A DNA stretch of 64,000 nt from Chryseolinea soli (GCF_003589925.1 NZ_CP032382.1:7316001-7380000); one strand, 5' to 3'; numbered from the stretch's first letter, positions 41,014 to 50,621 are shown. Notes: generated by a model from the sequence alone, not told the origin. Numbers and translations are program-made.

Positions 41014-43389
41014 ATGATCGCCAACTACCTCAAAGTCGCCTTCAGGCACCTGTTGAAAAACAAGCTCTATGTTTTGATCAACACCCTCGGCATGGGGATC
41101 TCGATCGCATGCGCCATGACGGTCTATCTGCTGATCGCCTACAATTTTGAATTTGACAGCACCGTGGACAAAACCAGGGTAAGCCATGTGGTCAAGGTTT
41201 TGCATCACCGGAAAGACCATAGTGGCGACGCGTTTAAAGAGCTGGTGGCTCCGCTTCCCCTGGGACCTGCCGCCCTCCAGGACATTGCCGGCATCACCCG
41301 TTTCACCCGCTACTGCAGCGACGGCGGCTATCTCAGTCGCGGCGAAAAAGGTTTTCATGAAACCATCTTCTTTGCCGATTCAAGCTTTCTGAAGATGTTC
41401 ACCCCGGGACTTGCCCAGGGTTCCTACAAAAGCTTTGATGACAAGAGTTCCATTTTCATCAGCGAGAAGTTTGCCGCGAAGTATTTTGGTGCCGAAGATC
41501 CCCTGGGAAAAGAAATGATCGTTTCTTTCAACAACAAAAAACTCAATGCCGTCGTCGGGGGAGTGCTCAAGGATGCGCCGTTCAATTCGACGTTCACGGA
41601 AAACATCCTGATGCGGATCGAAAACTATCTGGATCTCTATGATGTGAAAGACAACGATTGGGCATCCGCCCACACGGCCTCGGTTTTGTTTGAACTCGCC
41701 GACATTGCACAGGCCGGGACAATAGGCGATCAGTTTAAAAAATATGCTGCCCTTCGCAATGCGGCTGTGGCGGAGGCCGGGTCGGTGCGTTATGAGTTGG
41801 TCCCGTTTAGTCAATCGATTTCCCCAAACGATGTCCGGCGATCCGATCTTCACCTTCGCATTCCCTCTATTGCGTTGACGATCTTCATGACGCTTGGCGG
41901 GATCATCCTGTTGATTGCTTGCTTCAATCTTACCAACACGACGCTTGCCCTTTCCATGAAACGACTGAAAGAGATCGGCATCCGCAAAGTCGCCGGCTCA
42001 AACGGTTTACAGATCGGACTTCAGTTCTTTAGCGAGATCCTGATGACGGTCACGTTGTCGGCGGGTGCCGGCTTTTTCCTGGCACTCTATATTATACCGG
42101 AGTTCGCCTCGATGTGGGAACTCCCCTACGGACTCCGGGAACTGAATAGCATGAACATGGTGATCGCGCTGGCCATTGTTCTTTTTGCCAGCGCCGTTTT
42201 GGCGGGTCTCTATCCGGCCGTGTTCGGAAGCCGGCAAAGCCCGTTGCTTTTATTCAGGGGCGGCAAAAATCCCGGAGGCACAAACCTCTTCACCCGAAGC
42301 CTGCTCGTCATGCAATTTGCGCTCTGTACGGTCGTGCTGATCGCCGGAACCGTTTTCACGCGCAACGCCACCTACCAGGACAACATCAGTTTTGGCTACG
42401 AAAAAGACATGCTCATCACCGCATTGATACAAGGTCCTCATGAAGCCGAAGCCCTCCGCGAGGCGATACAAGGCGATCACCGGATCACCGGAATGTCGCC
42501 CTCCGTTCATCATTTCGCTTTTATCAATGCACCCGAAAGACCGGCCAGCCTTGCGGGAGAAAAATTTAATGCAACCGTCTACGAGGTCGGCCCTGATTAT
42601 TTTTCGACCGTGGGCCTAAAGCTCATCTCCGGCAGACTGTTTCCTGCGACCGATACGGTTGACAACCGGTCTGTGGTTGTAGATGAAAATTTCGTAAGAC
42701 GAAATCGCCTGGAACATCCCCTGGAAACGAAAGTCGAAGTGGAAGGCGAAACCCTGACCATTGTCGGTGTCGTGAGCGATCACCTGACGGACCTGGAGAG
42801 CGACAACACCGAGAACTACCTATACCGCCTTGCGAAACCCAGCCAATACCAGATCCTGGTGGTGCGCGCGGAAGCCGCGACGTTGCCGGAGACCCGGCAG
42901 TACATCGACCGGCAATGGAAAAAAATCTATCCCGACAAGCCCCTTCAAACTGACCTGCAACCCGAGATCGTGTACCAGGAAGCGAATATTTACAATCGCA
43001 ATCTCAGCAAGATCTTTTTCTTCATGACGGTGTTGGGATGTTTGTTATCCGTTTCCGGTCTTTATGCGATGGCCAACCTGAACATGACCCGGCGCACAAA
43101 AGAGATCGGTGTTCGAAAAGTATTGGGTGCCTCTGTCGCCAGCATTTTGAAACTTGTCAATAAAGAATTTGCTGTGATCCTTTTGATCGCAACGCTTTTG
43201 GGTGGGTATGGAGGCTACAGGCTTACGAATGGATTACTCGCAAGTCTTTTTGCTCAACATATTGACGTGGATATCATTACCATTGTGACCAGTGGAATGT
43301 TTGTGTTCTTGATCGGAATGTTCTCGACCAGCCTCACGATATGGACAGGAGCGACTGCAAATCCCGTCCACGCGTTGAGGAGCACATAG
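41014..43389 (+). CDS. ABC transporter permease of the FtsX/MacB type
   Basis: 791 residues: an N-terminal membrane helix (LYVLINTLGMGISIACAMTVYL), a periplasmic MacB-PCD domain, three helices with the FtsX pattern (around 285-420, including LKEIGIRKVAGSNGLQIGLQFFSE), a second periplasmic domain and a final FtsX block (KEIGVRKVLGASVASILKLV). This double-FtsX arrangement is common in Bacteroidota. No ATPase gene is adjacent, so the partner is encoded elsewhere. It likely moves lipoproteins, peptides or signals across the envelope by a mechanotransmission cycle. Confidence 0.88.
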   Translation: MIANYLKVAFRHLLKNKLYVLINTLGMGISIACAMTVYLLIAYNFEFDSTVDKTRVSHVVKVLHHRKDHSGDAFKELVAPLPLGPAALQDIAGITRFTRYCSDGGYLSRGEKGFHETIFFADSSFLKMFTPGLAQGSYKSFDDKSSIFISEKFAAKYFGAEDPLGKEMIVSFNNKKLNAVVGGVLKDAPFNSTFTENILMRIENYLDLYDVKDNDWASAHTASVLFELADIAQAGTIGDQFKKYAALRNAAVAEAGSVRYELVPFSQSISPNDVRRSDLHLRIPSIALTIFMTLGGIILLIACFNLTNTTLALSMKRLKEIGIRKVAGSNGLQIGLQFFSEILMTVTLSAGAGFFLALYIIPEFASMWELPYGLRELNSMNMVIALAIVLFASAVLAGLYPAVFGSRQSPLLLFRGGKNPGGTNLFTRSLLVMQFALCTVVLIAGTVFTRNATYQDNISFGYEKDMLITALIQGPHEAEALREAIQGDHRITGMSPSVHHFAFINAPERPASLAGEKFNATVYEVGPDYFSTVGLKLISGRLFPATDTVDNRSVVVDENFVRRNRLEHPLETKVEVEGETLTIVGVVSDHLTDLESDNTENYLYRLAKPSQYQILVVRAEAATLPETRQYIDRQWKKIYPDKPLQTDLQPEIVYQEANIYNRNLSKIFFFMTVLGCLLSVSGLYAMANLNMTRRTKEIGVRKVLGASVASILKLVNKEFAVILLIATLLGGYGGYRLTNGLLASLFAQHIDVDIITIVTSGMFVFLIGMFSTSLTIWTGATANPVHALRST

Positions 43390-43421
43390 CAAGTCGATCG
43401 GGTACATCCCTGCTGGCAATG

Positions 43422-44147
43422 TCATCCCTTTTCAAAAAGCCAGCGCATTGGCGATTGCTTCTTTTCTGGCACGAGACCATAGCGATTGATGCTTTTCTCT
43501 TTTATAAAATCCAACGCTTCGTCGATCGAGTCGGTCACCAAGATCAGTTGAAGGTCCTCATCCGAGATCGTGTGTTTCTTTTTCATCCACTCGAGTTGAT
43601 CGACCAGATCTTTGTAGAAATCGCGATCGAAAATAATGATCGGGAAGGGTAATATCTTCTTGGTTTGGGTGAGGGTGACGGCCTCAAAGAATTCGTCCAT
43701 CGTGCCAAAGCCGCCGGGGAGGACAATAAAAGCAAAGGAGTATTTGATCAACAACGTTTTCCGGACAAAGAAATAACGGATGTTTACCCATTTGTCGAGG
43801 TAGGCATTGGGAACTTGTTCGGTAGGCAACATGATGTTGCAGCCGACCGATCTGCCGCCCACTTCTTTGGCACCACGGTTCGCAGCTTCCATCAGGCCCG
43901 GTCCTCCACCGGTCATGACGGTGAACCCCAGCTGGGCAACACGCGCCGCCAGGTGCCGGGCGTCTGTGTAAAACACATGCTTTTCATCAAACCGGGCCGA
44001 TCCAAAAAAAGTAACACAGGGTCCCACAAAATGCAGTGCCCGGAATCCTTTTATAAATTCGACAAATACTTTTATGATAAACCGGAATTCCTCCCATCGC
44101 GACTGCGGCCCTGAGAGGAATTCTATCTCCGATCCTGCTTTCTGCAT
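43422..44147 (-). CDS. LOG family protein (TIGR00730, Rossmann-fold nucleotide phosphoribohydrolase)
   Basis: 241 residues. The family's two motifs are intact: GGGPGLMEAANRGA and LPGGFGTMDEFFE (PGGxGTxxE), which form the nucleotide-binding active site. LOG enzymes release the base from nucleoside 5'-monophosphates, such as cytokinin riboside monophosphates in plants. It lies 9 bp after the DUF892 gene and is the last gene of a three-gene string whose promoter has a CRP/FNR-type site. The physiological role in bacteria is uncertain. Confidence 0.88.
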   Translation of the reverse strand: MQKAGSEIEFLSGPQSRWEEFRFIIKVFVEFIKGFRALHFVGPCVTFFGSARFDEKHVFYTDARHLAARVAQLGFTVMTGGGPGLMEAANRGAKEVGGRSVGCNIMLPTEQVPNAYLDKWVNIRYFFVRKTLLIKYSFAFIVLPGGFGTMDEFFEAVTLTQTKKILPFPIIIFDRDFYKDLVDQLEWMKKKHTISDEDLQLILVTDSIDEALDFIKEKSINRYGLVPEKKQSPMRWLFEKG

Positions 44148-44156
44148 GGCGCTTTC

Positions 44157-44678
44157 TTATAACAATACATTTTCCTCGCTCCATTCATGAAAGAAAAGTT
44201 CCAGCAACTCGCGCTCGTCGTTCTTTTCCCAATGCACGATCGTTTGCAGCAAGTCGGCTGCCGTCTCCAACCCAAGCGTCTCCGCATAGTGCAAAGATGC
44301 TTCGTAGGCGCTGGCCTTATACCGGTTGATCCGCAACAGTTCGCTGACCAGCACGTGGTTCTGCACCATGGGTTCCTGCGCAAACTTGAGCCGGTCATAC
44401 AACTCGTTGATGAACTCGTCAACCACGTGGGTATGACACGACCGGGGCTCGCGGTTCAGGTATGAAAATACACGATCGACTTTCGTTCTTTTATGGTCGC
44501 AGCTTTCCAGGTAGCGTTTGAGAATGTCCTGGAGCTTGGGTGACTGAATGATCGTCGTCATTTTTTTCAAGCCCTCCCGTAGTTTTGCCTCGGCTTGGTA
44601 TAGTGCTTCCAATTCCAGCACCAACGCTTCTTCCAGTGTGTTTATGTTCTGTTTCATGGGGGATTTTTTTACATTCAA
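44157..44678 (-). CDS. DUF892 family ferritin-like protein (YciE-like)
   Basis: 173 residues, all helical. NTLEEALVLELEALYQAEAKL at the start and HYAETLGLETAADLLQTIVHWEKNDERELLEL at the end carry the glutamates and histidines that usually coordinate a di-metal centre in the four-helix bundle. DUF892 proteins are often induced by stress. Start and stop overlap or abut the neighbours (4 bp with the coiled-coil gene). An alternative start at the second Met (residue 8) is possible. Confidence 0.8.
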   Translation of the reverse strand: MNVKKSPMKQNINTLEEALVLELEALYQAEAKLREGLKKMTTIIQSPKLQDILKRYLESCDHKRTKVDRVFSYLNREPRSCHTHVVDEFINELYDRLKFAQEPMVQNHVLVSELLRINRYKASAYEASLHYAETLGLETAADLLQTIVHWEKNDERELLELFFHEWSEENVLL

Positions 44679-45109
44679 TAGTTGTCAGTATTTTCTGTGG
44701 CTAGCTTCACGATCGCCGCCTTCAAGTCTGCCTTGAGTTTTTCGAAGCGTGCAGACAGCGCCTCGGCCTCCTCCATGAGTTCGCCGTGTTCCTTATAATA
44801 TTGGATCTCCCATTCACTTCTTGTTTCCAGCATCCGGGCCAATTTGCTCTCATGGTTGCGCAATTTTTTCCGCATATCCTCGATGACCTCGACGGTGTAG
44901 AAGAGGACCAGGTTTTGAAAATGATTTACTTCGCTTCTATCTTCCCGCATCAGCCTCAAAGCGGCCAAGTCTTCAAGTTGGCGTTGAAAGAAGGCCAGCT
45001 CGCTTTTCCAGAGCACGGTGGCCGATAGCCAGTCAAGGGTCTTCGTGTGTTTCTCCAGCAAAGCCGGCTGCAACACGTAGTTGTTGGTTACTCCTGTTAC
45101 GCTGATCAT
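44675..45109 (-). CDS. Hypothetical coiled-coil protein
   Basis: 144 residues, strongly helical and charged (EDMRKKLRNHESKLARMLETR, LMEEAEALSARFEKLKADLK), without a signal or membrane segment. No family was recognised. It is first in the string coiled-coil-DUF892-LOG and is preceded, at the right distance, by a TACCTTTC element and a TGA-N6-TCA site. The position suggests a role in microaerobic or stress physiology. Confidence 0.65.
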   Translation of the reverse strand: MISVTGVTNNYVLQPALLEKHTKTLDWLSATVLWKSELAFFQRQLEDLAALRLMREDRSEVNHFQNLVLFYTVEVIEDMRKKLRNHESKLARMLETRSEWEIQYYKEHGELMEEAEALSARFEKLKADLKAAIVKLATENTDNY

Positions 45110-45123
45110 ATCTTTTCTTTTTC

Positions 45124-45188
45124 GAAAGGTAGGATATCGGCCAAGGCTTTACCCTGATGTTTGTTTTGTTACACCCTGATTTTGGTCA
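45124..45188 (-). promoter_or_regulatory. Promoter with CRP/FNR-type site for the coiled-coil/DUF892/LOG operon
   Basis: TGATTTTGGTCA (45177-45188) is a TGA-N6-TCA site. On the minus strand, TACCTTTC starts at 45131, exactly 51.5 bp from the site centre, and the gene starts at 45109. The same spacing recurs at three other promoters in the window. Confidence 0.6.
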
Positions 45189-45232
45189 CCCGCTCCGCGC
45201 TATCGCCGTTGCTGATGAAGATTATCGTCCGC

Positions 45233-45277
45233 CATGACTTTTGTCATGCCAGGGTAGCGGGGGTGGCTTTAGTTTTA
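45233..45277 (+). promoter_or_regulatory. Promoter with CRP/FNR-type palindrome for the CoA-transferase operon
   Basis: CATGACTTTTGTCATG (45233-45248) is a 16-bp palindrome with TGA-N6-TCA spacing. TAGTTTTA begins at 45270, 29.5 bp from the centre, as for a class II activator position. Confidence 0.6.
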
Positions 45278-45289
45278 TGACCAAAATCA
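45278..45289 (+). promoter_or_regulatory. Third CRP/FNR-type site TGACCAAAATCA
   Basis: This site lies directly behind the TAGTTTTA element of the CoA-transferase promoter. It might repress that promoter or drive a second one, since TACTTAA follows 30.5 bp from its centre. Confidence 0.4.
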
Positions 45290-45402
45290 AAAAGACAATG
45301 CGCTGTGATGATGTACTTAAAGAAAATGCAAGCCGCCGTTTATCTGTAGGAAATTGACCGTCATTGTCGGAAATTAACCATTACCATTTAAACACCAGCC
45401 AT

Positions 45403-46698
45403 ATGAAATATCTCAATGGAGAAGACGCTGTCAAGGTGATCAAACCCGGCGATCGTGTTTACATACACGGTGGCGCGGCCACACCGCATTACCTGTTGAA
45501 GAAGCTTGCCGAGCGTTCGGCCGAACTTTGGAATGTGGAGTTGGTGAGCATTAGCCTGCAAGGGCAACCCATCGTTACCGACCCCCAATACCAAAAGAGT
45601 TTCCGGATGAATTCTTTATTCGTGTCGGAATGCGTGCGGGGCGCCGTCAATGACGGCCGCGCCGATTATGTCCCCATCTTCCTCAGCGAGATCCCGCTCC
45701 TGTTCAAGAGAAATATTCTTCCCCTGGATGTTGCCTTGGTCCAGGTATCACCACCCGACAAGCACGGGTATTGCTCGCTGGGAGTTTCGGTCGATATTGC
45801 CGGGGCTGCCGTTCAAACGGCCCGGCACGTCATTGCCCAGGTCAATCCACGCATGCCGCGCACGCTTGGCGACGGGATCATTCACCAGGATAAGTTCGAC
45901 ACGATGGTGCTGATGGAACAGGAACTTCCCGAAGTCCCGAACGGCAATCCGGACGACGAGATCGCCCATCGCGTTGGGATGCATTGTGCGGAATTGGTGG
46001 AAGACGGCGCTACGCTGCAGATGGGTATCGGCTCCATCCCAGACGCCGTTTTGGGATCGCTCACCAACCACAAGGAACTGGGCGTTCACACTGAAATGTT
46101 TTCCGATGGCATCATTCCGTTGATTGAAAAAGGGATCGTGACCAATCAACACAAACGGAAATATCGCAACAAGACCGTCACCTCTTTCTTGCTGGGTAGC
46201 CGCAGGCTATACGATTTTGTGGATGACAATCCCGCCGTGAGCGTGCTCAACATCGACTATGTGAACGACACCTCGGTGATCCGCACCAATCCAAAAGTGA
46301 CTGCCATCAACAGCGCCATCGAAGTGGACATTACCGGGCAGGTGTGTTCCGATTCCATCGGCACGTATCATTTCTCGGGTGTTGGGGGACAAATGGATTT
46401 CATGCGTGGTGCCGCACTTTCGGAAGGAGGAAAGCCGATCATCGCTTTACCTTCCACGACCCGCAAGGGCGAATCGAAGATCGCAGCCTTTCTCAAGCCG
46501 GGCGCGGGTGTTGTGACCACGCGGGCGCATGCCCACTACATTGTTACGGAATATGGTATTGCCTATCTCTATGGCAAGAACATGCGCCAGCGGGCAAAAG
46601 CCCTGATCAACATCGCGCACCCCAACCATCGCGAAGCGCTCGAGCAAGCTGCTTTCCAACGGTTCCACAACTATGAATTTGAGCGCACTTACTATTAA
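45403..46698 (+). CDS. Acetyl-CoA hydrolase/transferase family protein (4-hydroxybutyrate CoA-transferase-like)
   Basis: 431 residues from the ATG at 45403; a TTG 39 bases earlier is in frame but less likely. It is a family I CoA-transferase with KPGDRVYIHGGAATPHYLL at the start, LQMGIGSIPDAVLGSL in the middle, the candidate catalytic Glu in GVHTEMFSDG and SGVGGQMDFMRGAALSEGG towards the C-terminus. It moves CoA between acetyl-CoA and short acids or hydrolyses acyl-CoA. It is followed after 15 bp by the flavin-binding gene at 46714, probably in one operon. The CRP/FNR-type promoter suggests a role in low-oxygen acid metabolism. Confidence 0.88.
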   Translation: MKYLNGEDAVKVIKPGDRVYIHGGAATPHYLLKKLAERSAELWNVELVSISLQGQPIVTDPQYQKSFRMNSLFVSECVRGAVNDGRADYVPIFLSEIPLLFKRNILPLDVALVQVSPPDKHGYCSLGVSVDIAGAAVQTARHVIAQVNPRMPRTLGDGIIHQDKFDTMVLMEQELPEVPNGNPDDEIAHRVGMHCAELVEDGATLQMGIGSIPDAVLGSLTNHKELGVHTEMFSDGIIPLIEKGIVTNQHKRKYRNKTVTSFLLGSRRLYDFVDDNPAVSVLNIDYVNDTSVIRTNPKVTAINSAIEVDITGQVCSDSIGTYHFSGVGGQMDFMRGAALSEGGKPIIALPSTTRKGESKIAAFLKPGAGVVTTRAHAHYIVTEYGIAYLYGKNMRQRAKALINIAHPNHREALEQAAFQRFHNYEFERTYY

Positions 46699-46713
46699 GA
46701 CCTCAAAAAGTAT

Positions 46714-47169
46714 ATGCTGGGTTCCCTGACAAAAAATCAATGCGAGCGGGTGTTGCTTTCCGAATTGGTTGGAAGGATAGGATGCCACGTTTCCGGAAAA
46801 ATGTACATCGTGCCACTCTCCTACGTGTTCGAGAAGGGCTACCTCTATGCTCACGCCAAGGAAGGTTTAAAGATCACGATGATGCGCAAAAATCCGAACG
46901 TGTGTTTCCAGGTGGATCAGATCGATGACATGGTCCATTGGAGAAGCGTTGTGATCTGGGGAAAGTTTGAAGAAATAACGACACCCGCGGCCCAGGACAA
47001 AACCCTGGAACTTCTCGACGACCGGTTCAAGGTCTACAACACCAGCGAATCGGTCAAGCCCGTTTTCAACACGACCGGCCAAGAGCTGCTCAAAGAAAAG
47101 AAACCCGTGCTCTTCCGGATTGCCGTGGATGAGATGACGGGAAGATTTGAAAATGGGGAATCAAAATAG
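46714..47169 (+). CDS. Pyridoxamine 5'-phosphate oxidase-like FMN-binding protein
   Basis: 151 residues, split-barrel fold: GRIGCHVSGKMYIVPLSYVFEKG then LYAHAKEGLKITMMRKNPNVCFQVD and WRSVVIWGKFEEI. This is the HugZ/Rv1155-like flavin-binding pattern often found with stress regulons. It starts 15 bp after the CoA-transferase gene. Substrate unknown; it is unlikely to be the true vitamin B6 enzyme PdxH, which is longer. Confidence 0.82.
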   Translation: MLGSLTKNQCERVLLSELVGRIGCHVSGKMYIVPLSYVFEKGYLYAHAKEGLKITMMRKNPNVCFQVDQIDDMVHWRSVVIWGKFEEITTPAAQDKTLELLDDRFKVYNTSESVKPVFNTTGQELLKEKKPVLFRIAVDEMTGRFENGESK

Positions 47170-47227
47170 ACCTCGCTATCATCTCTCAGAATACTACCCT
47201 TCCTTCCACAGTGCGACATACTCCAAA

Positions 47228-47295
47228 AACTGACATAAATCAGTTTACCGGCTGACGGGCCTCACGCAGTGACTCAAACGTCAGGGCTACTTTTA
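47228..47295 (+). promoter_or_regulatory. Promoter with CRP/FNR-type palindrome for usp-ccoI-ccoS-hemN
   Basis: AACTGACATAAATCAGTT (47228-47245) is a palindrome with TGA-N6-TCA spacing. TACTTTTA starts at 47288, exactly 51.5 bp from the centre, and the first gene starts at 47321. Confidence 0.65.
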
Positions 47296-47320
47296 GACCA
47301 TCATTAAAACTGACAAAGTC

Positions 47321-48172
47321 ATGAAAAAAATACTCGTCCCCTGTGATTTCTCCAAGCCGGCGATCAATGCATTCCGGTTTGCGCTGGACATGGCGCTTCA
47401 GTCCGGAGGTTCCGTTCATTTCATGAATGTGATTGAACTCCCTATTCTGCACGACACCGTGATCATGCCCGTTCTGAATTTCGAACAAGAACTTCTCGAC
47501 GACTTGAAGGAAAATGCAGAAAAGTCATTTGCGAAAATACTGGAAAAGCACAAACCCGGCGAAGTCGCTGTAAAGACCGTGGTTGAATTCGGATCGGTAC
47601 ACGCGAAAATTCAGGATTATATCGTTGACCAGGGCATCGACCTGGTGGTGATGGGCTCTCACGGCGCCAGCGGTGCGCGCGAATTCTTTATTGGATCCAA
47701 TGCCGAGCGAATCGTCCGCAGTTCCGCGGCCCCGGTCCTTGTATTGAAAGACTATTACAAAGGCCCGATCAAAAATATTGTCTTCCCCAACACACTCGAC
47801 ACCGAAAACCAGGAAGACCTCACCATGAAGGTCAAAGCCTTGCAGAACTTTTTTGGAGCGCACCTGCACATTGTATGGATCAACACTCCGCTGAATTTCA
47901 CTTCCGACGACATTACCCTGAAACGGTTGGAGGCCTTTGCCAAGCGCTTCATGCTGAAGAACTACACACTTAATATCGTTAACGACACCAACACGGAGCA
48001 AGGCATCCTTCAATTCGCCAACCGGGTGGGCGGCGACCTCATCGCGATGGCCACCCATGGCCGCAGAGGGGTCTCCCATCTCATCTATGGCAGCCTGGCC
48101 GAAGACGTGGTCAATCATACGAAAGTATTGGTGTGGACCTACGCACTGAAGGACGAGACCGTTGAAGCCTAG
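47321..48172 (+). CDS. Universal stress protein, tandem UspA domains
   Basis: 283 residues with two UspA domains. Domain 1 (ILVPCDFSKPAINAFRFAL to about 147) keeps the ATP-binding motif GSHGASGAREFFIGSNAE. Domain 2 (about 150-275) has ATHGRRGVSHLIYGSLAE. Such proteins bind ATP and protect during growth arrest or low oxygen. It leads an operon that continues with ccoI, ccoS and hemN, so it is probably made when cbb3 oxidase is assembled. Confidence 0.92.
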   Translation: MKKILVPCDFSKPAINAFRFALDMALQSGGSVHFMNVIELPILHDTVIMPVLNFEQELLDDLKENAEKSFAKILEKHKPGEVAVKTVVEFGSVHAKIQDYIVDQGIDLVVMGSHGASGAREFFIGSNAERIVRSSAAPVLVLKDYYKGPIKNIVFPNTLDTENQEDLTMKVKALQNFFGAHLHIVWINTPLNFTSDDITLKRLEAFAKRFMLKNYTLNIVNDTNTEQGILQFANRVGGDLIAMATHGRRGVSHLIYGSLAEDVVNHTKVLVWTYALKDETVEA

Positions 48173-48194
48173 CAGCAAATCAAAAACGTTAACG

Positions 48195-50621
48195 ATGACG
48201 ACCGGCGTAGTTGAATCCGTAGTATGCTTTCATTGTGGCGAGCCTTGCGAGGACACCGCCTGGTTTGACGACAAACCTTTTTGCTGCGAAGGTTGCAAAA
48301 CCGTATTTGAGATCCTGAGCTCGAATAACCTCTGCACCTACTATGAATTAGATCGCCAGGCGGGAACATCGTTGAAAAATGCCCGGACCGGATCATATGC
48401 TTATCTCGATGCCCCGGAAGTGCGGCAGAAATTATTGTCGTTTGACTCGCCGGAACGTTCGAGCATTACGTTCCACGTTCCCGCGGTACATTGTGTTTCC
48501 TGCATTTGGCTATTGGAGAATTTGCGAAAGCTGAACCCTGGGGTCTTTAAAGCAGAAGTAAGTTTTGGCCACAAAACCGTGGCCATCGCATTCGACCCCA
48601 GGCAGGTCAAACTTTCGGAACTGGCGGACCTGTTGGCCGCGGTAGGCTATGCGCCTGTCATCCGCCAGGACAGCGAGCAGGATGCCCGGACAAAATCCGC
48701 GTCGGGACGCACGCTGGTTTACAAACTGGCGATTGCCGGATTTTGTTTTGGCAACATCATGCTCTTTAGCTTTCCCGAATACCTGGGGCTGGACAATCAC
48801 GACGCTTCGTTAAAATCTATTTTCTCGTGGCTGAACCTGGCGCTCTCCGCGCCCGTATTTTTCTATAGCGCTTCCGAATATTTCCTTTCCGCGTTTAAAA
48901 GCTTCCGCCAGAAACAAATCAACATCGATGTGCCCATCGCCGCCGGGCTCCTGGCATTATTCCTGCGCAGCACTTTTGATATTCTTTCCGGCACCGGACC
49001 AGGCTACCTGGACTCCTTCACGGGCCTGGTATTCTTTCTGCTGATCGGCCGATGGTTCCAGGGAAAAACCTATGAGAGCCTCGCGTTCGATCGCGACTTT
49101 AATTCCTACTTCCCGCTGGCCGTAAACCGGCTCGTTGACAACACTTGGAAGCCGGTGATCATTTACGAATTGGAAAAAGGCGACATCCTAAAGATCAGGA
49201 ACATGGAGATCGTTCCGGCAGATTCGGTGCTGAACGATCACGATGCCTTGTTCGACTACAGTTTTGTTACGGGGGAAAGCAAACCGATAAAAATAAAAAA
49301 AGGAGACCGCGTATATGCCGGTGGCCGTCTCATCGGCCAACCCGTGACGCTCACGGCTGAAAAGATGACCTCGCAAAGTCACCTGACAAGCCTGTGGAAC
49401 AACGACACATTCCGCAAAACCGAAGAGCGGCAATATCAAAAAATAATCGACCGCTCGGCGCGGAAATTTACGTGGATCGTGATCGTGCTGGCCATGGTTA
49501 CCGCCGGTGTGTGGTACGTTTTGGCTCCTCAACAAATGTGGCTCGTGCTCACCTCGGTGCTCATGGTGGCCTGCCCTTGTGCGCTGGCTTTGGCTGCTCC
49601 GTTTACCTATGGCAGCATGCTTCGTGTGTTTGGGAAGCATGGACTCTATCTGAAAAATGCCGATGTCATTGAACGGCTTGCCGCCATCGATGCCGTTGTT
49701 TTTGACAAGACCGGAACCGTGACCTATGGCCGCGAGCCGGCCGTGGAATTTGCAGGCGATCTGAATGCGCTGGAACGCGAAGCGATAAAGGTTCTAACGG
49801 CGGCGTCGACGCATCCCCTAAGCAAGATCATTTCCAAGTCCATTCACGCGCGCGATACCCTGGATCTTTCAAATTTTAAGGAGCTGCCTGGAAAGGGTGT
49901 GCAGGGCGTGATCGCCGGGAAATACATCAAAGTCGGGTCGGCGGAGTTTGTCGGGTTTTATGAAAAGCTGGACCCGCATGCCTCGGTCGTATTTATTTCC
50001 ATCGACGACGAGGTCAGGGGGTATTTCATCATCACGGTGAAGATCCGGCCTCAGCTCAAAAATATGCTGGCGCGATTGGGAAAGAAATGCTTGGCGTTGC
50101 TTTCCGGCGATAATGACGCAGACAAGGCCAGCATGCAAAAGATCTTTCACCCTTCCGTGAACTTGCGCTTCGACCAAGACCCGCACGACAAGCTGGCGTT
50201 CATCCAAAACCTGCAACAGGCCGGCAAAAAAGTGATGATGGTGGGCGACGGCCTCAACGACTCCGGCGCACTAAAACAAAGCGACGTCGGCCTGGCCATC
50301 TCCGACGACAACGGGATCTTCACGCCCGCTTGCGACGGCATCCTGGACGGCGCCCGGCTGAACCACCTGGACAAGTTCCTCGACCTGTCCCGCTACTCGT
50401 CGATCATCCTGAAAATAGCGTTCGGCATCTCGTTCTTTTACAACACCATCGCCTTGGGCTTCGCCGTCACCGGCCACCTCACGCCCCTGGTCGCCGCCAT
50501 ACTCATGCCGGTGAGCAGCATCAGCGTGGTGGGCTTTTCAACCCTCGCCGTCAACTTTGTTGCGCGCCGAAAACTAGTCCACACCTTAACCCGACGCCTA
50601 TGGGAATCATTATCATCCTGA
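48195..50621 (+). CDS. ccoI: Copper-transporting P-type ATPase of the CcoI/FixI type
   Basis: 808 residues from the ATG at 48195; a TTG at 48162 would overlap the previous stop. Order: cysteine-rich N-terminus (CFHCGEPC, CCEGC), HMA-like domain with VHCVSCIW, membrane helices, the translocation motif CPC (Cys460-Pro-Cys462 in VACPCALA), the phosphorylation site Asp504 in DKTGTVTYG and the hinge GDGLNDSGAL. CcoI supplies copper for assembly of the cbb3-oxidase binuclear centre. The overlap with ccoS and the presence of hemN confirm the role. Confidence 0.93.
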   Translation: MTTGVVESVVCFHCGEPCEDTAWFDDKPFCCEGCKTVFEILSSNNLCTYYELDRQAGTSLKNARTGSYAYLDAPEVRQKLLSFDSPERSSITFHVPAVHCVSCIWLLENLRKLNPGVFKAEVSFGHKTVAIAFDPRQVKLSELADLLAAVGYAPVIRQDSEQDARTKSASGRTLVYKLAIAGFCFGNIMLFSFPEYLGLDNHDASLKSIFSWLNLALSAPVFFYSASEYFLSAFKSFRQKQINIDVPIAAGLLALFLRSTFDILSGTGPGYLDSFTGLVFFLLIGRWFQGKTYESLAFDRDFNSYFPLAVNRLVDNTWKPVIIYELEKGDILKIRNMEIVPADSVLNDHDALFDYSFVTGESKPIKIKKGDRVYAGGRLIGQPVTLTAEKMTSQSHLTSLWNNDTFRKTEERQYQKIIDRSARKFTWIVIVLAMVTAGVWYVLAPQQMWLVLTSVLMVACPCALALAAPFTYGSMLRVFGKHGLYLKNADVIERLAAIDAVVFDKTGTVTYGREPAVEFAGDLNALEREAIKVLTAASTHPLSKIISKSIHARDTLDLSNFKELPGKGVQGVIAGKYIKVGSAEFVGFYEKLDPHASVVFISIDDEVRGYFIITVKIRPQLKNMLARLGKKCLALLSGDNDADKASMQKIFHPSVNLRFDQDPHDKLAFIQNLQQAGKKVMMVGDGLNDSGALKQSDVGLAISDDNGIFTPACDGILDGARLNHLDKFLDLSRYSSIILKIAFGISFFYNTIALGFAVTGHLTPLVAAILMPVSSISVVGFSTLAVNFVARRKLVHTLTRRLWESLSS

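Noticed and set aside
45364..45402. TTG start for the CoA-transferase
   Set aside because: The ATG at 45403 fits the family N-terminus better.
48162..48194. TTG start for CcoI overlapping the usp stop
   Set aside because: The ATG at 48195 gives a normal N-terminus; the extra 11 residues add no known feature.
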